Counted from the stretch's first letter, positions 1-10,778 are shown. The stretch is 64,000 bases of DNA from Zingiber officinale (GCF_018446385.1 NC_056005.1:65012239-65076238), one strand, 5' to 3'. The notes: generated by a model from the letters alone, not told the origin. Numbers and translations: made by a program.

Positions 1-1110
1 AGGGTTAAAGTAGAACATCAGAGACCAGGAGGAGTTTTGCAGCCTATTCAGATTCCAGAATGGAAGTGGGAAGACATTTCTATGGATTTCATAGTGGGAT
101 TACCCAGAACCACGAATGGTTTTGATACTATCTGGGTAATAGTCGACAGATTGACCAAATCAGCCCACTTTTTAGCTATCAGGATATCTTACTCCATGGA
201 GCAGCTAGCACAGTTGTATCTCAAGGAGATCGTTAGATTACATGGAGTCCCACGAACCATTATTTCAGACAGGGACAGCAGATTCACATCACACTTCTGG
301 GAGTGTGTATAGTCAGCTTTGGGCATGATGTTGAAGTTTAGCACAACCTTCCATCCTCAAACAGATGGACAGACGGAGCGGGCAAATCAGGTACTCGAAG
401 ATATGCTCCGAGCATGTGCCCTAGATTTCAAAGGAAGTTGGTGTAAATATCTGAGTCTAGCAGAATTTGCATACAACAACAGCTATTAGGCCACTATCGG
501 TGTGGCACCTTATGAGGCTCTCTATGGGCGGAGGTGTAGATCTCCAATCTGCTGGTATGAGAGTGGTGAACAGAAAGAACTAGAACTACAGACAGATCTA
601 GTGGCAGATACCACGGCAGCTATACAGCAGATCCGCCAGAGGATAGAGACAGCTCAGAGCCGCCAGAAAAGCTATGCTGATACACGGCGTAGATCTTTAG
701 AGTTTTCAGTTGGGGATTCAGTGTTCCTCAGAGTAGCTCCCATGAAGGGAGTAATGCATTTTAGGAAGAAGGGCAAGCTAAGTCCCAGATATGTGGGACC
801 ATACCTCATCAGCAGAAGAGTGAGCAAGGTAGCATATGAGCTAGAGCTACCCCAAGAAATGTCAGCTGTCCACAATGTATTTCATGTCTCTATGCTGAAG
901 AAGCATACCCCAGATGCCACCCAGGTGATTGAGCCTCAGTCGGTACAGATCCATGATAGTCGGCCTATTCAGATAATAGACCGAGCAGTTAAGAAATTGC
1001 GGAATAAGGAAGTACCATTAGTCAAAGTCATTTGGCACAGTCACACAGCAGAAGAGGCAACTTGGGAGACAGAAGCTAGTATGAGACAGAAGTACCCAGA
1101 GTTATTCTAA
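1..1110 (+). pseudogene. Chromovirus pol remnant: integrase core, C-terminal domain and chromodomain
   Basis: Integrase would join the element's cDNA to host DNA, and the chromodomain would steer insertion to heterochromatin. The integrase core is recognised from runs such as [14 protein letters not shown] and [14 protein letters not shown] (roughly 60-160) and [14 protein letters not shown] (about 245-285). The GPY/F-type C-terminal region includes KLSPRYVGPYLI near 780-810. The chromodomain lies at about 960-1110 (VPLVKVIWHSHTAEEATWE). The remnant is broken in a few places and lacks everything upstream of integrase in this window. The reading ends 35 bases before the LTR, as usual for the family. 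Confidence 0.88.
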
Positions 1111-1131
1111 GTTCGAGGATGAACTTTTTAT

Positions 1132-1145
1132 AAGGTATGGGGGAT
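1132..1145 (+). other. Polypurine tract before 3' LTR of Ty3-1
   Basis: The purine-rich run AAGGTATGGGGGA lies directly before the LTR start TGTAACG and is the expected plus-strand primer of reverse transcription. Confidence 0.75.
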
Positions 1146-1271
1146 TGTAACGCCCGAAAATTCTCAAAACTATTTTTAGAAATATTCTACAATTTTTCTG
1201 GAATTTTAGAATATTTTTATGAAATTTTTAGAGTAGCGGAAGTAGCAAAAATATATAGAAAACGAAAATAG

Positions 1272-1350
1272 CCTACGCAGGAATTGAACCCGAGACCTAT
1301 TGGGTCTTACGACTTATAGTGGACTCTAGTAACCAAGTGAACCCAGCAGG
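1272..1350 (-). other. Antisense tRNA-like module in U3 of the Ty3-1 LTR
   Basis: On the minus strand, GGTTCAATTCC at 1280-1290 fits a Pol III B box, and 1321-1344 contains an A-box-like stretch with TTGGTTACTAGAG. Spacing is about that of a tRNA. No cloverleaf can be closed by eye, so it is a tRNA-derived or tRNA-mimicking segment rather than a tRNA gene. Confidence 0.45.
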
Positions 1351-1414
1351 GTCGTGCTGAAAGGAAAGGGAAACAATTTTATTTAAGTTAGGGTTGGGTT
1401 AATTAATCCCTTAA

Positions 1415-1422
1415 TATAAATA
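1415..1422 (+). promoter_or_regulatory. TATA box of the Ty3-1 LTR
   Basis: TATAAATA lies about 270 bp into the LTR and is followed within 100 bp by a C/T-rich stretch typical of a plant 5' leader. This would mark the U3/R transition; the exact start site cannot be read. Confidence 0.5.
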
Positions 1423-1696
1423 GGGAATTAAGTGAGGAGTTTTAATTTTACCGTGACTTACCTCTTCTCCTCACCCTAACCTCACGCCGCCTCCCTCTCC
1501 TCTCTTCCTCTCGGCGCCAACCACAAGAACAAGCAAGGGTTCCGTCCCAAGGGTTCCAAGGGCAAATTCCGGCGACGACTTCGACACGTGGGCGCTCCCC
1601 TCCGCGAGAGGAACGCTTAGACGCGAGAAGATCGTCGAAAGGATCGTCTCCTCCGGAAATCTAGCGATTAGAATCGTAAGAAACTTCGAGCAGGAG

Positions 1697-2533
1697 GTAA
1701 GAAACCCCTCACCTGCAGTATAAGTAGCTATTCGTGTGATTTTTATGCATTAGTTTAGTCGTATGCAAATTTTGGCACATAGGGTGTGCACTAGCATACA
1801 CCAAGTGCTCGATAGAATGTTTAGCACAGTCGAATGCAATTAGGCATTTTATTAGCTTGGATAAATGCACTAGAAGCATTTACACAGCCTATTTAGTCTT
1901 GCTCCAGCTTTTACAGGACTAGATGTCCAATGGGTGGGCTCCCACAGTCGCCTCTAGGTTTAGATAACCTAGTTCTAGGTCTAGACAACCTAGTAAAAGC
2001 AAGACAAGAATTTATTAGCTTATGTTCAGTATTTTATTTTCAGTAGGGGCACTGTACAGGATTAGATATCCATTGGGCTGGGCTCCCATAGTCGGTCCCT
2101 AGGTTTAGATAACCTAGTAAGCCTTACTAAATTTGGGATTTGCAACCCCGGGTTTAGTTAAGGATGCGCGCATAGCATGTACAGTTGTCGGCCCATTAGC
2201 AGTATGATTATGTATTTTAATCTATTATTTATAGTTTTTCAAAACTCACAAGGGTTAGTTATGATAGTTGAGTTTGAATTCAGTTCCAGCTTAGCTCAGT
2301 TCATGTTCAGTTCAGCTTCCTTTATTGATACTCATGATAGTTTATGATTAGCTTGTATGCCATGCTTTAGTGTTCATGTTCAGTGATTTCAGTATGTCAT
2401 GTGTTAACAAGTTCATCATATGTTTGATAGCATGTTTTAAAAAGCATAAATGCATCGTATGCATGTTTTAGTGAGGTAGATGGTTTCTTACTAAGCGAAA
2501 GCTTATAGATACTTTCTTTTCCTTATACTGCAG
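1697..2533 (+). other. Intron-like block in the Ty3-1 LTR leader
   Basis: CAGGAG|GTAAGAAA is a strong plant splice donor just after the pyrimidine-rich leader. TTATACTGCAG|ATAAAGG is a good acceptor 837 bp downstream. The interval is T-rich, with runs around 2225-2460, as plant introns are. The related LTR of element C has the same acceptor context (TTACTGCAG|ATAAAAG on its own strand) and a comparable donor. Splicing itself is inferred. Confidence 0.45.
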
Positions 2534-2863
2534 ATAAAGGTAAAGGAAAGATGGACTAGCGGAGGCTGGAGGACAATGCTACGAAGATGTGTGTGGGCAG
2601 GAACTTGGGATAGAGATCTAAGGAATTTTAGCAAGCTTGGTTTAAGCATTAAAACCTTTCAGTATTTTATCATTTGCACTTTAATATGATAATTGCTACG
2701 AATTAGTTAACCATGCACTTTATTATGCTTAGAACACTGTTTTTATAATGATAGAATGTTAGTTATTATTGTTAGAGTGTTTCTTAATCATTTTAGAACC
2801 TGTAATGAGTTTGAGGCACGAAATAGTGCTTAAATCAGATCATTGGCACGAAATCAGAAACTC

Positions 2864-3113
2864 GAATCGATCAGCTGATCGATTCGAGAGTTTCCAATCG
2901 ATCGATGGATCGACTGGGCAACTCGTCTCGTGAACAGTAGGCGTCTGGATCGATCAGCCGATCGATCCAACCAATTTCGTCGCGAACAGAAGGCTCTGGG
3001 ATCGATCACTGGATCGATCAGCCGATCGATCCAGAATATTGCCCGAGCACAGTAGCGTGCTGGATCGATCACCGGATCGATCCGACATTCCAATCGATCA
3101 ATGGATCGATTGG
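2864..3113 (+). repeat. GATCGATC palindrome array in the Ty3-1 LTR
   Basis: At least five inverted units built on GGATCGATC..GATCGATCC or GAATCGATC..GATCGATTC are spaced 40-60 bp apart, separated by short segments such as GAACAGTAGGCG. Each unit could fold as a hairpin. The array lies in the last 500 bp of the LTR. Confidence 0.8.
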
Positions 3114-3358
3114 GAGGTCTGATATCAGCGGAAAAATGTTTAAGTTCAGTTCCTTGACCATGGGGAAGGTAAAACATGTCATGAATAGTTAGTTTACACC
3201 CCTTAGCATGTATAGTACCAAGAAATGTTAGTAGTTTAGCAAAATTTCAGTTAGTATAGCTTCCGCACTTAGTATTTAATGATGGTCATGGATTAGTTAG
3301 CACAGATTAATGTAACGATTGGCCTCACAGCCTAGTTAGTAGAAGGTGGGTCGTTACA

Positions 3359-4180
3359 TTAATGGAGCTAACTTCTTGGACTAGTATAGGAACCTGAGAA
3401 TTGTTCTCACACAGGAACGAAAACTGTACGTCCTGGAGCAACCCATTCCCGAGGCACCTCCTGCCACTGTCACGCGAGCTGACCGTGATGCTTATAAGAA
3501 GCATCAAGATGACGCATTAGATGTGTCCTATCTTATTCTCGTGACCATGAACTCTGAGCTTCAGAAGCAACACGAGTTGATGGGTGCTTATGATATAGTT
3601 GAACATCTTTGTCAACTATATCAAGGACAAGCTAGGCAAGAGAGATTCGAGATCTCTAAGGCACTGTTTCAGTGCGAGATGCAAGACGGGACTCTCGTAG
3701 GTCCATATGTACTCAAGATGATTGGGTACATAGAAAACCTACAGAGGTTGGGATTCCCCCTTGGCCAAGAGCTAGCCACTGATTTGGTCTTGCAATCCTT
3801 GCTAGAGAGCTACAGTCAATTCGTCATGAACTACAACATGAATGAAATTGACAAGTCACTGCCTGAGCTTCTGAGTATGTTGAGAACTGATGAGATCAAC
3901 CTTAAGAAAGTTAAGCCCAACTCCATTTTGATGGTGCAAAAGGGCAAAGGCAAGGGAAAGCCTAAAGGTAAGGGAAAGTCCCAAGCCAAGGGCAAAGGTA
4001 AGGCACTGAAACCCAAAGGAGGGGTCACCAAGGATGCTACCTGCTTCCACTACGGTCAGACCGGGCACTGGAAGAGGAACTGTAAAGTCTACCTGGAAGA
4101 TCTTAAGAAGAAGAGAAGTGAGACTTCTACTTCAGTTATATATGTTATAGAAGTTAATCTCTCTATTTCTTTATCATGAG
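3359..4180 (+). pseudogene. copia-1 gag remnant
   Basis: Gag would form the virus-like particle. The copia gag helical domain is recognised from NSELQKQHELMGAYDIVEHL (near 3550-3610) and IGYIENLQRLGFPLGQELAT (near 3720-3780). A Lys/Gly-rich basic stretch (about 3930-4020) and a zinc-knuckle region ending GHWKRNC (about 4040-4085) follow. Its 5' end lies beyond the Ty3-1 insertion. The copia-2 gag at 25.3-26.2 kb is closely similar. Confidence 0.85.
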
Positions 4181-4184
4181 TATT

Positions 4185-7100
4185 AGATACCGGATGTGCT
4201 TCTCACATTTGTACTAATGTGCAGGCGTTGAGAAATAGCAGGGCATTGACGAAGGGCGAGGTGGACCACGGGTTGCTGCTGTTGCTGTAGGCACTTACCA
4301 TCTATCTCTGCTATCTGGGCTTGTACTAGAACTAGATGAATGTTGTTATGTGTCTGCTCTTACTAAGAACCTAATTTCAGTTTCTTGTTTGGACAAGAAA
4401 GATTTTTCATTTATAATAAAGAACAAATATTTTTCAGTTTATTTAAATGATATGTTCTATTGTAGTGCACCTCTGATGAACGGACTCTACATTCTAGACT
4501 TAGAGAACCCCATCTATAACATAAATACCAAGAGGTTCAAATGAAATGAAATGAACCAAACCTATCTCTGGCACTGTCGCTTAAGTCATATAAATGACAA
4601 ATGCTTATCCCAGCTCCATAAAGATGGTTTACTGGACTCATTTGATTTTGAATCATATGAGACATGCGAGTCATGCCTACTGGGCAAGATAACCAAGACT
4701 CCCTTTAGTGGACACAGCGAGAGACTGACTGGCTTGTTAGGACTTATACATAGTGATGTATGTGGACCTTTCAATGTCGCTGCTAGAGGTGGTTATAGGT
4801 ACTTCATTACATTTACTGATGACTTCAGTAGATATGGTTATATGTATTTGATGACACATAAGTCAGAATCTTTTGAAAAGTTCAAAGCATTCAAGAATGA
4901 AGTACAAACTCAGCTTGGTAAGAGTATTAAGATACTTCGATCAGATCGAGGTGGAGAATACCTTAGTCATGAGTTTCGTGACTATCTAGCTGAGTGTGGG
5001 ATCTATCCCAACTCACTCCTCTTGGAACACCACAGTGGAATGGTGTATCTAAAAGGAGGAATCGTACCCTATTAGATATGGTATGGTCTATGATGAGTCA
5101 CACAGATCTTCCTATCTCACTTTGGGGCTATGCTCTAGACACAGCAGCCTTCATACTCAACCGTGTTCCATCCAAGGCTGTGATAAATACACCATATAGG
5201 ATATGGACTAGGAGAGATGCCCAGGTGTCTTTTATGAGGATTTGGGATTGTGAGGCTTACGTTCGACGTCAAGTCTCAGACAAATTGGGACCCAAATCTG
5301 ATAAGTGCTATTTTATAGGATATCCCAAGGAAACGAAGGGATATTACTTCTACATTCCCAGTCAACACAAAGTAGTTGTGGCTAAGACTGGGGTTTTTCT
5401 AGAAAGAGACTTTGTTTCTAGAAAAACTAGTGGGAGTACGTTCAATCTTGAAGAAGTTCAAGATATGGACCATAGCACTGAAGCCTTGATGGAAGTTGAA
5501 CTGGAACCACAAAGTGTTGTGGATGATGAGATTGTTCCACAAGGAGTTGAGGAACAACAACCAGTTCAAGTAGACATACCTCTTCGCAAGTCTTATAGGG
5601 TACATCGTCAGCCTGAGATATACTCATTTCTCTTGTCTGACCATGATGACGCTATGCTCATTGAGAATGAGCCTACCTCCAATCAGGAAGCTGTGATGAG
5701 ACCAGATTCTGAGAAATGGCTAGAGGCCATGAGATCCGAAATGGAATCCATGTACACTAACCAAGTATGGACTTTGGTTGATCCACCTGTAGGGGTAAAA
5801 CACTTTGGGTGTAAGCGGGTCTTTAAGAGAAAGACTGATATGGATGGACTTATATATAAGGGTCATCTGGTAGCTAAAGGTTTCAAGCAAATTCATGGTA
5901 TTGACTATGATGAAACCTTTTCTCTAGTAGCGATGTTTAAGTCCATTTGGATCATGCTTGCTATTGCAACATACCATGATTATGAGATCTGGCAGATGGA
6001 TGTCAAAACCGCGTTTCTGAATGGAAACCTGCTCGAGGATGTGTACATGACACAACCTGAGGGTTTTGTAGATCCACAACATACTGGCAGAGTATGCAAG
6101 CTGCATAAGTCCATTTATGGACTAAAGCAAGCTTCTCGGAGCTGGAATCTTCGATTCAATGATGCAATCAAACAGTTTGATTTCATCAAGAATGAAGATG
6201 AACCTTGTGTCTACAAGAAGGTTGTAGGGAACACAGTTATCTTCCTTGTATTGTATGTGGATGACATACTACTCATTGGGAACGACATCCCTTTGCTGTA
6301 GTCTGTAAAGACTTGGCTAGGGAATTGTTTCTCAATGAAGGACTTAGGTGAAGCAGCCTGCATTCTAGGCAAAAAGATCTATAGAGATAGATCTAAGAGA
6401 TTGCTTGGCCTAAGTCAGAGTACATATATTGACAAGGTATTACTACGGTTTGCCATGCAGAATTCCAAGAAAGGATTTCTGTCGATGTCACATGGTGTGA
6501 GTCTTTCGAAGACTCAAAGTCTCTCTTCTAGAGAGGAGAGAGACCGCGTGGAACAGATCCCTTATGCTTCAACCATAGGATCTATCATGTACACCATGCT
6601 CTGTACTCGTCCTAATGTCTCGTATGCTTTGAGCATGATGAGCAGATACCAGTCAGATCTAGGTGAAAGTCACTGGATAGCAGTCAAGAATATTCTTAAG
6701 TTCTTGAGAAGGACTAACGAATATTTCTTGATATATGGAGGTGATGACGAGCTAGCTGTAAGGGTTATAGTGATGCCAGCTTCCAAACTGACCAGGATGA
6801 TTGTAGATCGCAGTCTGGGTTCGTGTTTTTCTTGAATGGTGGTGCTGTGAGCTGGAAGAGTTCAAAGCAGGACACAGTTGCTGATGCTTCAACAAAGGCC
6901 AAGTATATTCCTGCATCAGAAGCAGCAAAGGAGGCAATTTGGATCCGCAAGTTCATTACTGAGCTTGGGGTGGTTCCTAGCATAGCCGATCCGATAGAGC
7001 TCTATTGTGACAACAATGGAGCAATTGCACAGGCTAAGGAACCTCGCTCACACCAGCGTACCAAACACATACTACGACGCTTCCATCTCATACAAGAGAT

Positions 7101-7287
7101 CATCGATAGAGGAGATGTGAAGATTTGCAGAGTACCCACAGAGGCTAACATCGCAGATCCCTTGACCAAGGCTTTGGCACAAAGAAACATGATGGTCACA
7201 CTAGGTCATTGGGCCTTAGAGCCTACACTAATTGACACTAGTGCTAGTGGGAGATTGTTAGTTAGAGCCCTAGAGCCAATCATATGA
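4185..7287 (+). pseudogene. copia-1 pol remnant: protease end, integrase, RT, RNase H
   Basis: A short protease stretch around the DTG-like site (about 4180-4240) comes first. The GAG-pre-integrase domain follows (LWHCRLSHINDKCLSQLHKDG, about 4565-4710), then the integrase core (HSDVCGPFNV, TDDFSRYGYMYL, ILRSDRGGEY; about 4740-5400). The RT spans about 5710-6330 with QMDVKTAFLNG, SIYGLKQASRSW and LYVDDILLIGND. The RNase H spans about 6840-7200 with KSSKQDTVADAST and EANIADPLTKAL. The domain set and order are those of a Ty1/copia pol; it is broken in several places. Confidence 0.88.
7246..7255 (+). other. Polypurine tract of copia-1
   Basis: AGTGGGAGA lies immediately before the LTR start TGTTAGTTAGAG, in the position of the plus-strand primer. 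Confidence 0.75.
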
Positions 7288-8474
7288 TGATTGTTGTATG
7301 GACTCATCGTATCATATTCCTATGTATATAAAGGAATTTGTTTGGTTATTATACTTACTTGTATTGGTGCCAAATAACTAAGTATAGTAGCGTCCTTGAG
7401 TAGAATGTTCTGAGCTATATCAATCGATTGATTGAATCGATAGTGAGATGATATATGGAACACTACTCATAATCATTCCTAGTCAAGTATTAAAATTCAG
7501 GGACAATTTTAATGCGATGAGACTAGCATGTAGATCAACTCGATGACTTGATCTCACAAGTCATGGATATAGAGATATCAAGTTGACACATGGGTATGCA
7601 TTGGAGAATTATACTGAATGACACGCCATAAGAAAGTATCATAGATCATTATATTAGTGTCATATACTTTCTTATGTGGCTATTAGTATGACTATTAGTC
7701 CTTGGACCTGAAGTTACTATGGTTCCCTACATAAGGAGTTGCATACTTTGGCTTCATCAAACTTCGCCCGTAAATGGGTGGACTATAAAGACGATTACTG
7801 GGTATGTAACAAATTATGCGGAGGGATTTGAGTGATGTAGATGAGATCTATCCCTCCTATATACCGGGAGTGACATCGTTATTTTTGATAGAGTGAGACC
7901 ACTAAGTGCATGACCATGCCCAAGTGAGTCAATATGAGATATTGAGCTCATTTGATTATAGTGAGTCTACTTAGAGTTCAAGATTTAGATTGATTAGAGG
8001 ATGACACGGTCTATGCCTCACATTGATCAATCTAGGTGTCAAGGATAGAAGGACACTTGTCATATATTGTGAAGAGTCACAATTAGTAGTCACAAGGTGA
8101 TGTTGGATCTCAACATTCTTGTAACTTGGGTAGTAATGATGTGTTGCTAGATACCGCTCATTACTTATTCTTCTAAATGGGTTTAGAAGCATTGTCAACG
8201 TTACAAGAACCTATAGGATTACACACAGAGGGCAATTAGATGGAGATTAGGTTCATTTGATGTACCTAGAGGATTAGGTTCATGTGATGAACCAAATTGG
8301 ATTAAGAGTAATCTAAATTAGACTAATTGAGTTGGACTCAATTTGGTTCATGTATTAAATGAGTCTAATTTGGACTTGGATTCATTGAGTTAATTTAATT
8401 CAATGAATGAGATTCATTAAATTAAAATTGACTTGAACTAATGGTTAGATTTGATCAACCATGGGAGAGAAGAG

Positions 8475-8529
8475 TTCAAGTTTGACTTGACTTGAGAAGG
8501 GAAGATGGAAGGTCAAGTTTGACTTGACC
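8475..8529 (+). promoter_or_regulatory. Palindromic TTGAC (W-box-like) cluster upstream of the TATA box
   Basis: GTCAAGTTTGACTTGAC at 8512-8528 is an inverted repeat, and a related AAGTTTGACTTGACTTG lies at 8479-8495. Together they hold several TTGAC(T/C) cores, the site known for WRKY transcription factors. The matching region of copia-2 (about 23190-23310) has even more copies. Binding is inferred. Confidence 0.5.
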
Positions 8530-8657
8530 ATTGCCACCTCATTTGTGAGTTGGCATAGTGTTGGCCAATGATGATGTTCCACATCATCAATGTTAGCACA
8601 TGTGTGTGCCACCTCATGAGGGAGATCAAGAGTTGTTACTCTTGTATCCCATGGAGG

Positions 8658-8664
8658 TATATAA
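8658..8664 (+). promoter_or_regulatory. TATA box of the copia-1 LTR
   Basis: TATATAA sits in GGAGGTATATAACCTC, about 420 bp before the LTR end and just upstream of a C/T-rich leader. A weaker TATATAAAGG lies near 7325 but has no such leader. Confidence 0.55.
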
Positions 8665-9080
8665 CCTCTTTCTAAGGTGGCCGACCACTTTATTCCATGA
8701 GTTACAATTGTGTAAACTCATTTAAGTCATCTTCTTCCTCCTCTCATCTTTCTCCCTCTCCTCCTCCTTGGCCGAAACCTCCATGAGTGCTAGCACACTC
8801 TAAGGTTTCTTCTCCACTTTTTTTGTTCGTGTGGATACACATAGAGGGGTGTTCACTTGACACCCTTGAGATCCAGCGAACATTGGACGAGCGGGATAAG
8901 CGAAGGGCTTCGCATCAAAGGTATAAACTCCTTAACATGTAGATCTAGTGTAGATCTAGGTTAGAAAACATGTACACGAATTTTTTTTTCTTCTTTTTAT
9001 CTTCGCACGGATCCGGTGGCATGGGACTTCAGGGTTTCCGCAATGCCAAAAGCGGTTTTTGTGGCTCGAAAATCCCAATA

Positions 9081-9244
9081 TTCCATGGAGATAAGTCCTT
9101 GAGGATAGGAGCAGGGGAGAGGAGGAATAGGGGATTAGCTTCTTTTTCCAAAGTTTTGGCTTGGGAATGTGTTAGATCTCGATGTAGATCTAAGGAAAAG
9201 TGGACTCTAGTGGGAGAAATTTTGGTTAGATGAGGTGTATTGGG
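9081..9244 (-). mobile_element. Left piece of Athila-like LTR region, between copia-1 and SIRE-1
   Basis: This 164 bp stretch lies between the copia-1 LTR end and the SIRE-1 LTR. It rejoins the sequence at 16271 across the SIRE-1 target duplication. It is G/A-rich with no gene. Assignment to the 3' LTR region of the Athila-like element is inferred from continuity only. Confidence 0.4.
9240..9244. repeat. Target site duplication of SIRE-1, left copy
   Basis: TTGGG lies directly before the LTR start and is repeated exactly at 16271-16275 after the other LTR. Confidence 0.9.
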
Positions 9245-9697
9245 TGTTGGATCGAGACGCGCTAGAGGGGGGGGGGGGGGGGGAATAGCGCTCGTGGCTA
9301 TTTTGTACGTATCGGAATCGAAAACAGCGTTAGAGTAATTAAAGCAGCAGAATTAAAAACAAACAAACACAAATAGAAGGACATAGAGATTTACTTCGTT
9401 CGGAGCCTGTGACGACTCCTACTCGAAGGCCCGCGATCCTTGATCGCTTCCGGTGGGAAACAACTATAAGCTCATTAAAAGATTACAATTATGAGTACAA
9501 TTAAAAGCTATAAGTATTATACCGACAACAAGAAATGCTAAATCTGAAGCTTCGGGTCGTCGGGCACTTGTAGCAGCACTTCGGAGTGTCTTTTGGAGCA
9601 GCACGTTGATGAGAGATCACTTGATATTCGTTGTTTTGAGCAGCACGCAACACTGGAATAACTTCAAACATGATTGATTCAGGTGCTGGTCGAAACC

Positions 9698-9710
9698 CCC
9701 TTATAAAGGG
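9698..9710 (-). promoter_or_regulatory. TATA box of SIRE-1 3' LTR
   Basis: CCCTTTATAAGGG on the minus strand is near-palindromic and lies about 1.07 kb into the LTR. The second LTR has the same box at about 15231-15243. Confidence 0.5.
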
Positions 9711-9940
9711 TGTTCAAGGCGGCTTGAAGGCTGTTCAAGGCGCCTCCATGCTGCCTAGTCTTCCGCGTGGATCAAATCTCATCTGGTCGAACTTCATCCA
9801 TTCAAGGCACCTTATAGCCTTCTCAAGGCGCCTTCCAAGGCGCCTTATACTCCCATGAAGGCGCCTTCGATGAACTTTCACAGCCAGGTCATCCTTTGCA
9901 CCCGAGGCGCCTCCAAGCTCCACGGAGGCGCCTCGGATAC
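9711..9940 (-). repeat. GGCGCC palindrome cluster upstream of TATA, SIRE-1 3' LTR
   Basis: About seven copies of AAGGCGCCTT or GAGGCGCCTC variants lie in 230 bp, some as back-to-back pairs. All are on the U3 side of the TATA box. The other LTR carries the same cluster at about 15245-15470. Confidence 0.8.
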
Positions 9941-10212
9941 TGTTCATCCGAGGTAAATCATCGTTATTCTGTACCGGCAAGATATGTTAGTCCCAAACAA
10001 CATCCTGCAACACCAGGTTAGCACAAAATAACAGCACAAATAATAAAGAATATTACGACAGTCTCCGGACTGTCCGGGTCTGACTTCGGATTTCCAACCG
10101 GAAACCCTAGGTCGACCCGACGCCTACTGTTCCCTCTACAGGGAACACGTCCTCACCTACTCCCCTCAGGAGAGATTACCTGATGCCAGTCCGGTCCTCC
10201 AGACCGACTGGA

Positions 10213-10655
10213 CTTTCCGCGTAGGGTTACCACCCTCTAGGACCTAGGGTTACCGCCCCTAGGGGTTTTCTCCACCTAGGGTTACCACCCCCTAGGACTT
10301 AAGGTTGCCGCCCCTTAGGATTTTCCTCCACCTAGGGTTACCGCCCCCTAGGACCTAAGGTTGCTGCCCCTTAGGGTTTTCCTCCACCTAGGGTTACCGC
10401 CCCCTAGGATTTTCCTCCACCTAGGGTTACCGCCCCCTAGGACCTAAGGTTGCCCCCCCCCCCCCCCCTTAGGATTTTCCTTCACCTAGGGTTACCACCC
10501 CCTAGGACCTAAGGTTACCCCCCCTTAGGATTTTCCTTCACCTAGGGTTACCACCCCCTAGGACCTAAGGTTACCCCCCCTTAGGATTTTCCTTCACCTA
10601 AGGTTACCACCCCCTAGGACCTAAGGTTACCCCCCCTAGGATTTTCCCTTGCCTA
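10213..10655 (-). repeat. Tandem repeat array in U3 of SIRE-1 3' LTR
   Basis: A composite unit of about 55 bp repeats roughly eight times with small variations. It is made of two half-units, CACCTAGGGTTACCGCCCCC and CTAAGGTTGCCGCCCCTTAG. A run of about 16 C interrupts one copy near 10455. Confidence 0.88.
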
Positions 10656-10778
10656 ACCGCAGTTAGGACTTTCCTGAAACCTTATTTAACCACGTTAGAT
10701 AACAAGGAATCTTAACTTTGAATCCCTTTGCCATTATCAAAACTGAGGTTCGATTGTCGGATGCTTACTGCACCAACA

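Larger units (their letters stand above)
1..3358 (+). mobile_element. Ty3/gypsy chromovirus (Tekay-like), 3' portion (Ty3-1)
   Basis: The window opens inside the pol region of a plus-strand Ty3 element. Integrase, a C-terminal chromodomain, a purine tract and one complete 2.2 kb LTR follow in the order expected for a chromovirus. The 5' part lies outside the window. The bases right after the LTR (from 3359) align with the gag gene of a Ty1/copia element whose second copy at 25.3 kb is uninterrupted at this point, so this element is nested in copia-1. The first five flanking bases, TTAAT, would be the target duplication, but the left copy is out of view. The coding part is broken in a few places. 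Placement in Tekay/Del rests on the chromodomain and long LTR and is fairly sure; the subfamily is not known. Confidence 0.9.
1146..3358 (+). repeat. 3' LTR of Ty3-1 (2213 bp)
   Basis: The LTR starts TGTAACG and ends CGTTACA, a perfect 7-base terminal inverted repeat. It follows a purine tract and ends where copia-1 gag sequence resumes. Inside are an antisense tRNA-like module, a TATA-like box near 1415, a pyrimidine-rich leader (about 1455-1515), an intron-like block, two diverged copies of a segment containing TAGGTTTAGATAACCTAG (about 1905-2000 and 2050-2120), and a GATCGATC palindrome array near the end. Parts of it match the LTR of element C at 49.8-51.3 kb. Confidence 0.9.
3359..9080 (+). 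mobile_element. Ty1/copia element copia-1, 3' portion
   Basis: Part of gag, then protease, integrase, reverse transcriptase and RNase H, run in the copia order (integrase before RT), followed by a purine tract and a 1.8 kb LTR. The element resumes after the Ty3-1 insertion; its 5' LTR, leader and gag start lie left of the window. Copia-2 at 21968 is a second copy of the same family. The coding region is broken in roughly five places. The lineage within copia is uncertain (Tork/TAR/Ivana-like). Confidence 0.88.
7256..9080 (+). repeat. 3' LTR of copia-1 (1825 bp)
   Basis: It starts TGTTAGTTAGAGCCC right after the purine tract and ends at CCCAATA, the point where the copia-2 LTR ends CCCAACA before its primer site. 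The two LTRs are clearly homologous throughout. A TATA box at 8658 and a C/T-rich leader (about 8730-8770) mark the likely transcription start, making U3 about 1.4 kb long. No gene is present in this stretch. Confidence 0.88.
9245..10778 (-). repeat. 3' LTR of SIRE-1 (left copy, 1534 bp)
   Basis: Bounded by TGTTGG and CCAACA, it matches 14780-16270 nearly end to end. It contains an 18-base G run (about 9269), a TATA box, GGCGCC palindromes and a tandem CCTAGG-containing array. On the right it meets the complement of a purine tract (ATCTCCCCCTTTTT). Confidence 0.92.

Noticed and set aside
3831-4068. Leu/Pro-rich reading frames antisense to copia gag, with similar ones at 25852-26089
   Set aside because: They are reverse-strand readings of the Lys/Gly-rich part of gag.
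9268-9286. Long G or C runs (also about 10455, 14802, 31700) as structural signals
   Set aside because: Lengths differ between the LTRs of one element and such runs are often misread, so no function is claimed.
10213-10655. CRISPR-like array
   Set aside because: Units are adjacent without unique spacers, in a plant LTR, and duplicated in the other LTR of SIRE-1.
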